Positions 24,117 to 36,563 of a stretch of DNA of 64,000 nt are shown piece by piece. The stretch's first letter is position 1. The number at the start of each line of letters is the position of its first letter. The notes below the pieces were generated by a model. It saw only the letters and a program-made list of their open reading frames with translations, made no database searches and had not been told where the DNA came from. The translations under genes were made by a program, and so were the position numbers. Origin of the DNA: Anisodus tanguticus (Eukaryota > Streptophyta > Magnoliopsida > Solanales > Solanaceae); the NCBI GenBank assembly GCA_034509755.1, contig CM067551.1, positions 19,650,501-19,714,500 of the forward strand, given 5' to 3'.

Positions 24117-24990
24117 AGTCTTATCATCAGACACGCCTAGGACAGTTCATTCAGATAGACGAATGCTATCTGATGCCAATTTGAATCATGAATCGTCACC
24201 GGTGCTATTTTACAAATATAATGGACTATGAAACTGAACCTTGAAAAGAAGAATGAGAAATGATAAACAAAAAAAGTTCAGATTCTCTATATAATTTTTA
24301 CGTTATTTTCCTCCTTTTTTGGTTATATTGGGGTTGGGTAGGGGTGGAGGGGAAGAGATTATTTGTACATAAAAAAGTTAAACTTTTACAAGTTGGCTTA
24401 TGTGGTTGACCTTTGTGACCTATTTTTGTAGAATAAAAATCTTACAATCAAAAGTCTTGCCCCCAAGAAAGAAAAAACTAGGAACACTGCAGACCTGAAA
24501 GATTGAATGGGAAGTGACAAAGAGCCACAAAACTAAGTGATAGGATCAAACGAAATATTGTTATAATTAAGTTTATATGCTTTACTGCAAATGCCATTAA
24601 GGTCTCAGTTTAAAGTTAAATCTAAATAATATTGTACTAATGACTGCAGCATGTTTCCTTTGCCGATACTCTTCTGAGCCACAAGCATGTAGATCTGGAG
24701 TTTGTCTCTTTTGCTGATTCGAAACCTGCCGTAGCCAAAGCAGCTAATTTACTTTTCGCCAAGCATTATGTCAGCACAAAACCAGAAAAGCCAAATTTTA
24801 CAGAATCTGACATGTCTGAGGCGCTACAAGCAAGTCTGTTGATTTATCTTCCTTCCCCAGTTTGCCTGATGTATTCATCTATATGAATTTTTTATCTTTG
24901 CCTGAATGGTAGCTTTCTATAAACGGAAGTGGTTGAGCACTGGATCAGCCGGATCCTGGTCAGGACCAGCCAAGCGATGCCACACAATCA

Positions 24991-26161
24991 ACAAGGCATA
25001 CTCAACAACACAAAGCACGTCATGACACCATCGCCGAACAACAAGAAATAAGACGAGAACAAGGAAAAATAGTTGCAGAAAATGTGAATACAAAAGAGGA
25101 AAGAGTGAAATACAAAACACGTGAAAGAATATTACTTGATTCTGCAAAAGTAAATTTTTTTAATAAATACAAGATTTATAAAACTTAATTTTATACCGCC
25201 AATACCTATAATGTACTGCCAACACCGTCCACAAATTCCTTTCTTTGAAGAAAGCCATAGAAACCCGAAGAAAATCTGGGGGAAATAACCCTAAAAAAGA
25301 AAAAGAAAATTTTGAAGAATGGGAAGATTGGAAGAATAGGAATAATTGTTCAGAGAAATTGTTTTGGTTGCTAAAAAAAAGTGGTTGTATATATTTTGCT
25401 TGTCGGTGGTACATTATCTAAAAAATCAATTCAAGAAACTTCGTATACATTTGGAGTTTCATTTTTTGGAAAAGAGGAAAAACTAAATGCCTTTAACAAT
25501 GTTAAAACCATGTCTAGTAAGGAATCAAAGGCTTTCTACATGAGTGAAGAAGAAACGGGCTATTCTGAAGGTTGTTCTGCAAGAGTCTGATGGTGGTGAG
25601 TGTGATGCGTGTCCAGAAGGTTTAGAGTCTTGTTAGGTTTAGACTTTAGAGTCTCCAGCAAGAGGTGTAGGTTCAGAATAATGACACATTATTAGTTAGT
25701 TACCTCGCACTTCTCTAGGGATCCTTCGATCCGTCAAATCCCATACATCTGTTATGTTCATATAGCGCAGCCGTATGACTAAAGTTATTTTGGATGTTCA
25801 AGAAAGTAGCTTTGCAGCTACACAAGCATGTAGTAGTATTTTAACTGTTCTATGTACAAGGAAAATTGCTAATGTTGCTCTACTACTATTTAACTTTGAT
25901 TTATCGTATTTTGTTAGTTTATGGTGAGACAATGCGAGCATGTTACTGTGAAGCTAAAAAAAAAACTTAATTATATATAATATATATATATTATCATAAA
26001 ATTTTCAAAAACTATTTAGGAGAATATGCATACAAGGCTAGTAGGAAGAGGGGATGCAATGAATGCTATTGGATTCCATTATTTCCAATAGCAAGGACAA
26101 ATAGATTTAGAATATTGTTGGACGATTTTGGTAAACCAAATTTAGAGAGATCTTTTGAATT
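24991..26161. other. Intergenic DNA with no recognised gene
   Basis: About 1.2 kb, AT-rich. A 69-codon open stretch at 25381-25590 shows no family motif and I do not call it. A TA-rich stretch lies at about 25968-26000. No trace of the missing NUS1/LEW1 C-terminus was seen. Confidence 0.4.
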
Positions 26162-26480
26162 TGTTAAATATACATAATATATATACCCACAATATACATG
26201 TGTATATTGTGTATATTTGGCTTTCGGTTGGCTCTCGGATTTTCCCCTTTGTACCGTGTAGTTTAGGTAATATTTAGTATTTTAATTTAGGTAATGTTGT
26301 AATGTAATTAGTATTGTACACTTATCATAATATTTATATTACCATAAATGTATAGTTAGTATCCAAGTAGAATAAGGTTTTATGAGTAGAATAGGAATAT
26401 GATTCTCCTATTATGAAAATATGTAACTTGTATAAATAGTTTTTCAATCAATGAAAATAATCAATGGATTATTTCTTTCA
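26162..26480 (+). repeat. 5-prime LTR of copia B
   Basis: A 319-bp LTR, TGTTAAATA to TTTCTTTCA. It contains a perfect 24-bp palindrome at 26188-26211 and a TATA box (TATAAATAG) at 26431-26439. The partner is 35234-35537. Confidence 0.87.
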
Positions 26481-26656
26481 TAGTATCAGAAGTCTAGGTT
26501 TTTTATCCCTCTCCATAATTTTCGTCGACCTCCTCTCTTTACTGGCGACCTGCCTCGATTTCCGAGCCCTCTTTCTCGGATTTCGTGCCCGACGGTCTCT
26601 CATCTCTTCCCAAATTTTTTCTCCTAAATCCCTCAATCACATATTGTTATATCAAT

Positions 26657-27300
26657 ATGTCTACATCCCGGAACACGTTTCATCATGCCCTTACAATGTC
26701 TAACATCAAGAATAACATCCCTCTTGTTCTTGAAATAGAAAACGTCCAATATGCGACGTGGGCCGAACTGTTCAAAATTCACGCACAATCGCATCAAGTC
26801 ATCCATCACATAATCCCCGCGGCTCCTGAGGATACGGAGGTGCTAGAACGCGAGGATGATCCTAAGTTGTGGATGACTCTTGATGCCACAGTCATCCAGT
26901 GGATATATTCCACAATTTCTACCGACCTTTTGCAAACAATTATTGAGCCTGACGCTACCGCACAAGCGACTTGAGATAGACTGTGTGATATATTCCAAGA
27001 TAATCAAAATTCTAGAGCCGTTACTCTTGAGCAGGATTTCTCCCACGCCAATATGGAAGATTTCCCTAACGTTTCGGCTTATTGCAAAAGATCAAAGAAA
27101 TTGGCAGACCAACTTCGCAATGTTGGCGCGCCAGTTTCGAATGATCATTTGGTCCTCCAAATGGTTTCCGGCCTCTCCGAGGCCTATAATGGTGTTGAAC
27201 GCTTTTTCGGCAAAGCAATCCGCTTTCACAAATTAATAAGACTCGTTCTATGCTTACACTCGAAGAAGCAAGCATGACAAAACGAGCGGCTACCGATGCT
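26657..27300 (+). pseudogene. Copia B gag
   Basis: Start at 26657 (MSTSRNTFHHAL), equivalent to the start in A. It carries YATWAELFKIH, MEDFPNVSAYC and the LVLQMVSGLSEAY segment. TGA at 26972-26974 replaces the Trp present in A, and a frameshift follows near 27200. A Gly/Asn-rich tail without a CCHC knuckle continues in another frame to about 27480. Confidence 0.8.
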
Positions 27301-30300
27301 AGTCCCGTAGTCATGATGACCGAGTCCACGGTGTATCCTCCGATTCCAACAACTCGGGCCAAAACCGCAACAACGGTGGCGGCAAAAAGGGTAGAAATAA
27401 GAAAAATAATGGCAAGAACCGCGGCGGCAACAATGGCGGCAGCCGGCAAAATGGTGGTGGCGATGGGGGTCCTCGCGGTGGTCAGCAGCAGCAGCAGCAG
27501 TTCTGGGCCCCACAGTGGGCCCCTATGCAGTGGCAGTGGGCCCATAACCACAGTTTGGGCGCAGTCAGTTTTTGTCCCAGTGGTAGTGGGCTGCCCAGCA
27601 GCAGTCCCATGCCCAATTCTACCTGGTCCACGTACAGTCAGTCTTCTAGGCCGAGGCAACAAGCAGGGGTACTTGGGCCTCAGCCCCCGCAGGCCCATCA
27701 CGTCGCAGCACCCACGTCTACCGACATCGAAGCCACAATGCACACGCTTGGTTTAAATCCTCCGGACCCAAATTGGTATATGGACACCGGTGCCACTACC
27801 CACATGACATCTGATTCAGGTACGCTCTCGTCTTATTCCAATTTGAGCAACCCTCGCGGCATAATTGTTGGTAATGGTAATTCTGTCCAATTCATGGTTA
27901 TGGTCATAAAACTTTATCTCCCCCTCATCCACCTCTTATCTTGAAAAATACCCTACATGCCCCCAAATTGATTAAAAATTTAGTCTCTGTCCGTAAATTC
28001 ACTACTGACAATTCTGTTTCTATTGAATTTGATCCATTTGGTTTCTCTGTGAAAGATTCAAGATGGGGAGTCCTCCATGAGGTGTGATAGTAGGGGAGAT
28101 CTTTATCCTATCACACCCAGTTCCGGTCCATCGAGTGAAGCCTTACCATCCACATTTGCAGCCCTTTCTCCTTCCTTGTGGCATGCTCGTCTTGGTCATC
28201 CGGGATCATCTATTTTACCGTCATTAGATAAAAATAATTTTATTTCATGTAAGGGTACGAATAGTACTCCAAATTGTCAGTCTTGTTCTTTAGGAAAAAT
28301 TGTTAGGTTGCCATTTGTAGACTCAAATTCTCATACTTTAGTGCCATTTGATATTATTCATAGCGACTTATGGACGTCTCATGTTCTTAGTTCTTTGGGT
28401 CATCGGTATTATGTTCTCTTTTTGGATGATTATTCTAAGTTTTTATGGACGTTTCCCATAGCGAAAAAATCTCAAGTTTTTTCCGTCTTCTTAAAATTAT
28501 TTGAACCCAATTCGAATGAGAAATAAAAAATATTTAGTGTGATAATGACAAAGAATATGACAATGGGGTGTTTGGGGAATTCTATGCTAATAATGGGATC
28601 AATTTTCATTTTTCTTATCCTCACACGTCTTCACAAAATGGGAAAGTCGAACGCAAAATTCGTTCCATAAATAACATTATCCGAACTTTATTAATTCACG
28701 CTTCCGTACCCCCGTATTTTTGGCATCGTGCTCTTCAAATGGCTACATATCTCCTTAACATAATTCCTTCCAAAGGTTTGACATATTTTTCCCCTCTTCA
28801 AATTTTATATAATAAGATTCCTTCTTATTCTCATCTTCGGGTCTTTGGGTGCTTGTGTTATCCGTTATTCCCGTCCACCACAATTAACAAACTTCAGGCC
28901 TGGTCTACTCCGTGTGTGTTTCTGGGTTTTCCATCTAATCATCGTGGTTATAAATTCTTTGATTTATCCTCCAATAAAATCATCATTAATCGCCATGTAA
29001 TTTTTTATGAAACCCAATTTCCATTTGCTAAAGTTAATACTCCCGTGCCTAGTTCGTATAATTTTTTGGATGATAGTATATCCCCGTATATTATTCACTA
29101 TTTTTCGGACGTATCCCGCACCCAAAAATCTCCAGTGGGCCCACTGTCCGCTGGTCCCACTGGTCTGTCACATACTGTAATTCCCAGCACAATCACTGGG
29201 CCAGTTTCAGCGATTGGGCCAGTCCAGCCCAATTCTAGAATTGGTCCAGTTCCTACGTCGGTTTACCGAGTTGGGCCAGCAGGCCTACTGCCTGCTGGCC
29301 AGTCAGACCGAGCCTAGAAAATTCCCGAAATCCATCCAATTCTTCCTCGGGTCATAGACCGGTCACTCGTAGTCAACGGGGTGTGTTTAAACCAAAAAGA
29401 CATTTTAATCTATATTCTAATGTCCTTAAATCACCCTTACCCCGTAATCCTATGTCTGCCTTAAATGACCCGAATTGGAAAATTGCTATGACCGATGAAT
29501 ATAATGCTATTATTGATAATAAGACGTGGGAGTTGGTGTTCCGTCCATCTGGTATTAATATTATCATGTCCATATGGATTTTTGCTCATAAGGATAATTC
29601 AGATGGTTCATTTGCCCGACATAAGGCGGGGTTTGTGGGTGATGGTAAGACTCAGCAGGTTGGTATAGATTGTGGTGAGACGTTTAGTCCGGTGGTCAAG
29701 CCAGCTACCATTCACACTGTGCTTAGCTTGGCTCTTTCGAAAGCATGGCCTATTCATGAGTTAGATGTAAAAAATGCTTTCCTACATGGTGATCTCAAGG
29801 AAACAGTCTATATGCATCAGTCTTTGGGATTCATGGGTCCCAAACATCCTCATCATGTCTGTTTGTGGAAGAAGTACTTATATGGGCTTAAGCAGTCTCC
29901 ACGGGCGTGGTATACGCAGTTTGCAGACTATGTTTCAACTATTGGGTTCACTCACAGCAAGTCGGATAATTCTTTGTTCATCTACCGTCGTGGTTCGTCC
30001 TTGGCCTATATTATGTTATATGTGGATAATATTATTTTGACTGCCCCTTCCGATGCCTTACGCCAGTCTATCATGACCATGCTCAGCTCTGCGTTTGCTA
30101 TGAAAGACTTAGAGCCCTTGAGTTACTTTTTAGAGATTGTCGTCAGTCGCCATTCAGATGGATTGTTCTTGTCTCAGCGAAAATATGCAGCTGAGATCAT
30201 CGAGAGGGCTGGGATGTCATCCTGTAAGTCCACTTTCACTCCAGTTGATACGAAGCCCAAGCTTAGTGTCGCGACTAGCACACCTTACGAGGATCCGACC

Positions 30301-30346
30301 CTCTATCGCAGTCTTGCAGGGGCCCTTCACTATCTTACATTCACAA
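27300..30346 (+). pseudogene. Copia B pol: protease, integrase, RT (first part)
   Basis: A Gln/Gly-rich linker precedes a protease with an intact WYMDTGATTHM site near 27776. The pre-integrase domain is about 28077-28330 (HARLGHPG). The integrase core runs to about 29000, with a frame break near 28500 between FLKL and CDNDKEY, and the Glu in GKVERK. RT starts near 29470 (KIAMTDEYNA, DVKNAFLHGDL). The catalytic motif is YVDN at 30019-30030, where the second Asp has become Asn, so RT should be dead. Reading frame is lost at the nested LTR (30347). Stops: 29317 and others. Confidence 0.83.
30342..30346. repeat. Left target duplication of the Ogre-like solo LTR
   Basis: CACAA here and CACGA at 34596-34600. 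Copia A has CACGA at the equivalent pol position, so the left copy has one G-to-A change. Confidence 0.8.
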
Positions 30347-33300
30347 TGTCGCGCCTTATTTTGACCTGCTCAGGTCAAAGCAGAGCACAACGTATCCGGT
30401 GATTCCTGGGTATGATTAAGAAGTCGCCACCTAATTTTTTTTTACGGTGAATTAGGACACCAAAATATTTAAACTAAATGTTGCAATGTAAACTCCGATT
30501 TTAATGGTCTACGAAACTAATGAGATTCTAGGTGTTTCTTTATTATCCTAAAGGGAAGGGGTTAGGCATCCTTTAAGATCCGCTAACTTGCGGTTATCCG
30601 GTCAAACTCGGTTAATTATTGTACTAAGGAAAATGCATGTTTTAAAATATAAACTTAAAAAGATGTTTGCAAATAAGGCATGTTGTACAAGTTTTCAAGT
30701 ATGATAAAAATACATGTAAAGTTGAAAAAGTATGCATTTGTGACAATTAATAATAAAGAGAAAAACGAATTACTTATAATGCCAAAGAAGTAATTTTGGA
30801 AATCATTTTGAGTTGTTCAATTAATAAAGTGAACAAAAGATGGTCAAGTTGTTTTGAAAATTTTGAAAATGTCTGACGAGCCTAAAAATAAATAAACTAG
30901 CGGAGGGTTTCTATGTTTGAATTAACCGAACCTACGAATAAACTAGCAACGGGTTTTAAACTACCCTATCAACTATCCATTCATGGCCTAATTATTCTAA
31001 ATATCCTAACAATGACACAAACATTAAATAATTATTACAGACCCCAAGTAGGAATAACGAAATTAAAGAATAATAATGAATGGAAACTAAGGCGGATGAC
31101 GATGTCATCTCGCCCTATTTGTTTCGGAATTCCGAGGTTGGAGAATGAAAGGAGCGTGGATGCGGGTCTTCGTTCGGCAATGATCATAGTCCCATAACGA
31201 GACTCTTCATAATTCTCGATGCATTTTCATGTAAACGAAATAAAAAAAGGATTAGTAGATGGAACATGAAAATATGTACACAAGGAAATGTAAATGAATA
31301 GTTCATGAAAGGTTCACTTTCCCCTAAGCTTCTAAACAAAATAGGCGTCCCAAACAGTCTTAATCCTAAATATACTTTTAAACAAGTCCTAACTATGAAA
31401 CAGCCCGCAACAAACTAATTTGTATTGGCCATTTACGAATAGACAATATGTAACAATAAAAGATGGATCCAATATGACAGTTGTTCCAAACAAATCAGCC
31501 CAAATAAAACATAATCCCAACAGAGTAACATTGTTATTATAAACACATACAAATCCATATTTAACAGACCAGGAAGCTGATATAAGATTCGCAATATATA
31601 TAATATGTCTCAAAGATATACACGAATAGACAACTCATGTATACGCTGGGTGTATATTGGACTTGTATACCATGTATGTTTTGAGGTATATAACCTTAGA
31701 CAGAACATCAACGACGGGAGAGGATAACAGATCCTATGCAATTTCATGTAGCAAAAGAAAGGGAATGCAGATATAGGGAGACTCACAAGATTCACACAAA
31801 ATCAGCAAGATGAAAACAGACAAAATTGAGCAGGTTCAGTTTTTTTTTTTGCTTTGCAGAAGGGGAAGGCAGTGCATATTTTTTCTCGTGGTTCAAACAC
31901 TTACAATTAGACAAGCATGAGTACAAAGAGAATCATTACAAGAGAGACTACACATATAACTTAACATCAAGCCAGACCATTTTTCATTAGCAGGTTCATG
32001 TGTAGAGCTAAAAAATGGAAATAAATAGGCAGTGTATGTCAATTCCCACAGAAAACTAGGATGATTATATTAGCAGAAAAAGGCCAAAGTCAAATTTTGA
32101 CACATACCATCACTATATTAATCTAACACTTAATGCACAAGCACATAGTAATAAAATATAAGAGAAGAAACCCTTTCAACTAAATACAAACATCACATGA
32201 AGGCATCTCATTACTTGATAGCATAAATGTCAATCTAAATTTCCTTGTATTGTACAAGATAAATCAAAATCTTAATCATGTCATGCTGGACATAGACAAC
32301 TAGCCAACTGAATAAACATCACAAAAGTGCCCCAGATTTAATCAACTTCAGAACCCTTTAAATTATAGCATAACTTTCAAACAACCTCTTAATCACATAT
32401 GCAGCCGACAACTTAACATACCAACAACAATTTGACTAGTCTCAGATTTGGACAAGCATAAATCTGACTAAACATACTAAATACTATCACATAACTACAA
32501 ACAATTAATTTTGACTGATCGGATCCATATCAACATAGATGATGCCAACAGAGAGCTTAAGCATGCTAGTAGTTAGTATAGGTAGCCTAAACAATCATTA
32601 ACACTTGATTAAACAGGCCAACATAGGCTTAAGGACCATAAACAACTAACAAGTCTTAATTAGAGAAGGCTTAACAATTATTATAATGAGCATCAATAAA
32701 CCTCATTAACTAAACATGCTTATTAAACAATTCAAACGTCCGACAGTGTCCTTAATATGTTACCATTCAACCCAACAACCTTAAACACTAACTCGATAAA
32801 TGCACTTAATGATTCAAAACAGTCATAATTTAAACAACATACACGAAAACTGACTTGACAGGATTCAGTAACACTTAACATCATCTAAACACATTTTAAA
32901 ACCTAAACTAACAAGCACAAATAACAACTAGTCCTTAAGATAAACACCTTTAACAATCACATTCAAGAACAAATACACACAAAAGACTTTCATAGATCAT
33001 TTCATGCTTCTTTCATACAAAGTTCGTACTATATTTAACAATCAGTGATCGAAATCAGTCTAAGATAATCAGTAACTAACTAATCTTAACTGGACATCTA
33101 AAATAACAACCATCTATCATAAAGTGTCTTTTAGTCGTAAATGACCAGTACACAAAAATAAAGCAACATAGTATTTTTAGAACTATATTAACTAATCATA
33201 AAGAAAACAATATATTCCTACCTATTATTTGGTTGGAACAGAAACGGAACATGCTTAAATTACAAATAATAAATTAAACACACAAACGCATGAAGAAGTA

Positions 33301-34595
33301 TGATAGGGATTCGAGTTTACCTTCTTCGGACAGCGAACCGAGGCGTGTTTCGAATCGTCGACCTGCTCGGAGGAGTTAGTTTATGCGATTGAACAGAAAA
33401 TGGGTATGAATGTTTTGTATCTTTGTCGAATCAGAAATAGGAGTAAAAACAGAATAGTCAAATTTTTTTTTGTTTGGTTTTTGAAGAACCGAGAGTTTTT
33501 CGTCCAAAAAAGGGCCCCTTTGAATGGACTCCACATGCCAATATTTATAGGACGAACTTAGGGATTTCTAAGGCTTTTTGGGCGGGGTTTTTAGCTTCAA
33601 ATTTTGAAATGGGTCAACGAAATCCTTCAAAAATCCGGACGTTGATGGCCTTGCAGGCTTCACGTGATTCATAGCACGAAAATGGAGCAACACCCTCTGT
33701 TCCATGGTTGACAAAGCTTGGAAATGGGAGCTGCTGCTCTGATTTTTGGGGAAGGGTGAGAGAGAAAAGAAAAGGGTGAGGGTTCGGCGGTGTCAGGGTA
33801 GCGTGGTGGCTGTGGTGGGGTAGGGGTGTAGGGTGTGTGCGGCGATGTTGGGGGGGTCTGGGTGTGCGGCGATTTTGGGGGGGCGTTTGGTTTTTCTTTT
33901 TTTTTTTGTTTTTGTTTAGGGTTTTCGTTTGGTTTAAAGGGTTGGGGCGACGGGTCGGCGGGTTTGGGAATTGGGCCGGCGAAATAGGGGTTAAATGGGT
34001 GTTGGAAATGAATGGGCTAAGTGGGAATTGGGCCTCGGCGGATGGACGATTTGGGGTGGGCTTGGTAAAGGAATGGGAATTTAATTGGGGACTTTGGGCT
34101 TGGTAGAGGGGGTGGCCGATTTGGTTAGGGGTTTGGGCTAGTTTGTGGGAAGGAAATTAGTTTTTGGTAGAAATTGTTTTGGATTGGGAAAATGAAAATG
34201 GGTTATGGATAAAAACATGAAAGGGTTTCAATATTAAAAGCTTTGAATAAAAAATGTAAAATTATTTAGAATATAGTATAAGATGCAATAATGATAAAAC
34301 ATAATATTTGTGAAATGCTTAATGCTTAATTAAAAAATAAATAAAAAGGATGTCGTTTTGTTAAACAAAAATAAAATAATATAGAATATTACAATAGAAA
34401 TTACGATCATGATTTAAAAAGACAAATGGTTGTAGAAAAAGAATACGAATAATAATAGTAGTAATAATATAGTAATATTGAGAATAATAATATGTGTATA
34501 TATGTATATATATATATAAAAATATTTTGAGAAGTGTCAAAATATCCAAAATTGCAAATAAATCAAAAGGGATGAGACAAAATTGGGTGTCAACA
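30347..34595 (-). mobile_element. Ogre/Tat-like solo LTR (4.2 kb) in copia B
   Basis: A 4249-bp LTR read on the minus strand from TGTTGACACCCAATTTTG at 34595 to the terminus at 30347 (plus strand TGTCGCGCC). Its end (AACTAATGAGATTCTAGGT, then AAGGGGTTAGGCATCC) matches the LTR at 38077-41477 in the opposite orientation. A near-perfect 5-bp duplication flanks it. The interior is AT-rich and non-coding, with a GC-rich region near 33740-34100; short ORFs in it are not genes. LTRs of this length, with this PBS in the partner copy, point to the Ogre/Tat clade of Ty3/gypsy. Confidence 0.85.
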
Positions 34596-34600
34596 CACGA

Positions 34601-35233
34601 GACTATATATTACGTATGTTGTCCATCAGGTGTGTTTATTTATGCATGATCCCAGAGTTGAGCACATGAATGCACTCAAACGCATCATTCGGTATATTCA
34701 GGGTACGCTGGACTATGGTTTGCACTTATATCCCTCATCGACATCCACACTTGTCTCGTATACAAATGCTGATTGGGGTGGTTGTCCAGACACCAGTCGG
34801 TCTACGTCTGGCTATTGTATGTTTCTTGGTAATAACCTGGTCTCATGGTCGACAAAACGTCAGTCAACATTGTCCCGATCCAGTGCCGAGGCCGAGTATC
34901 GAGGGGTAGCTAATGTGGTCTCGGAATCATATTGGTTACGTAATTTGCTTTTGGAGCTTCATTGTCTCATTCAGAAATCAAGCTTAGTTTATTGCGATAA
35001 TGTTAGTGCCATATACCTTTATTCCAATCCGGTTCAGCACCAGCGCAGTGCATATCGAGATGGACATTCACTTTGTCTGCGAAAAGGTTGCTCGTGGTCA
35101 GGTACGCGTCTGCCATGTCGCGTCAAGATATCAAATTGCCGACATCTTTGCAAATGGTCTTCCCTCGGTCCTTTTTGAAGATTTTAGGGACAGTCTCAGC
35201 CTTCGAAGACTGCCCGCTATGACTGCATGGGCG
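34601..35233 (+). pseudogene. Copia B pol, last part: RNase H
   Basis: It continues the RT/RNase H frame across the nested LTR: CLFMHDPRVEHMNALK, then SSAEAEYRGVANVV, YCDNVSAIYL and the IADIF..GLPSVLFEDF ending. The frame shifts near 35050, within the QHQR...HIEMDIHFV segment. A weakened polypurine tract (GCATGGGCG) lies before the LTR. Confidence 0.82.
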
Positions 35234-35537
35234 TGTTAAATATACACAATATACATGTTTATATTATGTATATTTGGCTCTCGGTTGGCTCTCGGATTTT
35301 CCCCTTTGTACCGTGTAGATTAGGTAATATTTAGTATCCTAGTTTAGGTAATGTTGTAATGTAATTAGTATTGTACACTTACCATAATATTTGTATTACC
35401 ATAAATGTATAGTTAGTATTCAAGTAGAATAAAGTTTTAGGAGTAGAATAGATTTAGGATTCTCCTATTATGAAAATATGTAATTTATATAAATAGTCTT
35501 TCAATCAATGAAAATAATCAAGCAATTATTTCTTTCA
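35234..35537 (+). repeat. 3-prime LTR of copia B
   Basis: A 304-bp LTR, TGTTAAATA to TTTCTTTCA. It matches 26162-26480 with scattered differences and a shorter palindromic segment near its start. Confidence 0.85.
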
Positions 35538-36563
35538 AAGTGATATGAAACATAATAAGAAATCATTAGTGTCACATCTAGCAAGAAGCATCATGGCAGC
35601 TTATTAATCTTGGTTAGTTTCGTTACACATAATTCAAGTGGCCAATTTCTTACCTATGAGGAAAGAATAAGTCAATCCATCTACATGTTCTTGCCCCTAA
35701 GAACTTTTTACTTAGTTATATTTTTTAGAGTATAAAGTTCACATCCCCACCATTATCCCTCTTAATTTGGATTCTCCTTTTTTAACTTTTTGTTTTTGGG
35801 GAGGTGACCCAAAGTAAATTTCACATCCTAAATGCAACCATAAGGAAGTCTAGCCTCACATTATGGCACCTGAAACTAGTATTTGTTGCAATGAATGCTT
35901 GAAAGCATCCAAAATACTTTAATCTTAGTATGCTGATTTGAGAGTCAGGAATGAAAACGAAAACAGTGTTAATGACCAAAACGTGTAACACCATATAAGA
36001 GATGGGTGTCTTTGAGGAGGGAATAGATGTTGGTGAAACCTGAGGGCAGAAGGGCAAGGGTGAAGGCCGAGAAAAGAAGGCTGTTAATTTCCTTGGCCTA
36101 GGGGGAGTAGGCGGTATCTTGAGGAGGGGCGAGGGAGGGAAGGGGTAAAGGAAAGTACTCTAGATTGAGGAAGGGGGAAGGGGACCGCCATACCCAAGGA
36201 AGTGGGAGTAAGCGGTAGACAAGGAGGGATGAGAGAGAAGAGAGCTCGTGAAAAAGTTGATGGTAGAACGGCATATTGTAGTCCATATCTAATTGCACAC
36301 TGTACTGGAATGGCAACTCCAGTGAAGGAACAACAAAATAGCATTTTTAGCAGAATGGCATCAACTACTGAATCAAAATTATGAAGGAATCAAGAATACC
36401 AAACATGAGAATATATAGTAGAGTGTAGAACGAAACACCAGAATTACCTTTCCGTTCTGGGATCATGCATCAAGTAGGCTGTAAGGGAAAGCCTAAAACT
36501 AACTTTGGAAAGAAAAAGGTATTGGACAAGACTGGAACAGGAATTATGACAGAACAAGAATAC
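35538..36563. other. Intergenic DNA with no recognised gene
   Basis: About 1 kb. The segment 36000-36260 is purine-rich on the plus strand (GGGAGG runs), which opens long ORFs on the other strand by composition alone. No protein family, RNA or repeat was recognised. Confidence 0.45.

Larger units (their letters stand above)
21843..24990 (+). pseudogene. NUS1/LEW1-like dehydrodolichyl diphosphate synthase subunit, 3-prime end decayed
   Basis: I recognise the plant NUS1/LEW1 (Nogo-B receptor-like) family, the catalytically silent partner of cis-prenyltransferase in dolichol synthesis at the ER. Proposed exons: 21843-21890 (MGLGNEVQKIL), 22702-22972 (hydrophobic segment LVWLILHLIINVWYSVLGI, then RYLAVVIESEEA), 23073-23167 (GVLKKSQEAIIEG) and 24650-24833 (DLEFVSFADSK, AVAKAANLLFAKHY). 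All have AG/GT borders and matching phases. A fifth piece at about 24916-24985 keeps only traces (GSG, then GPAKRCH where the family has GPARCHLGF), with a stop and no usable acceptor. The conserved C-terminus is not seen further down. The first four exons look sound, so loss may be recent. Confidence 0.68.
26162..35537 (+). mobile_element. Ty1/copia element B, split by an Ogre-like solo LTR
   Basis: The 5-prime LTR is 26162-26480, gag-pol runs to about 30346, a nested solo LTR occupies 30347-34595, pol resumes at 34601 and the 3-prime LTR is 35234-35537. The bases flanking the element (GAATT and AAGTG) do not match, so either the ends are altered or the outer halves do not come from one insertion. 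Same family as A and C by protein sequence. The PBS is degraded (TAGTATCAGAAG at 26481-26492). Confidence 0.87.

Noticed and set aside
27066..27743. A 225-codon ORF on the minus strand
   Set aside because: It is the antisense shadow of the Gly/Gln-rich linker of copia B.
33837..34106. A Trp/Gly-rich ORF
   Set aside because: Antisense of the GC-rich part of the Ogre-like solo LTR, with no family motif.
36084..36344. Two overlapping Pro/Ser/Leu-rich ORFs on the minus strand
   Set aside because: They come from a purine-rich stretch with low stop density. No start context, splice signal or motif.
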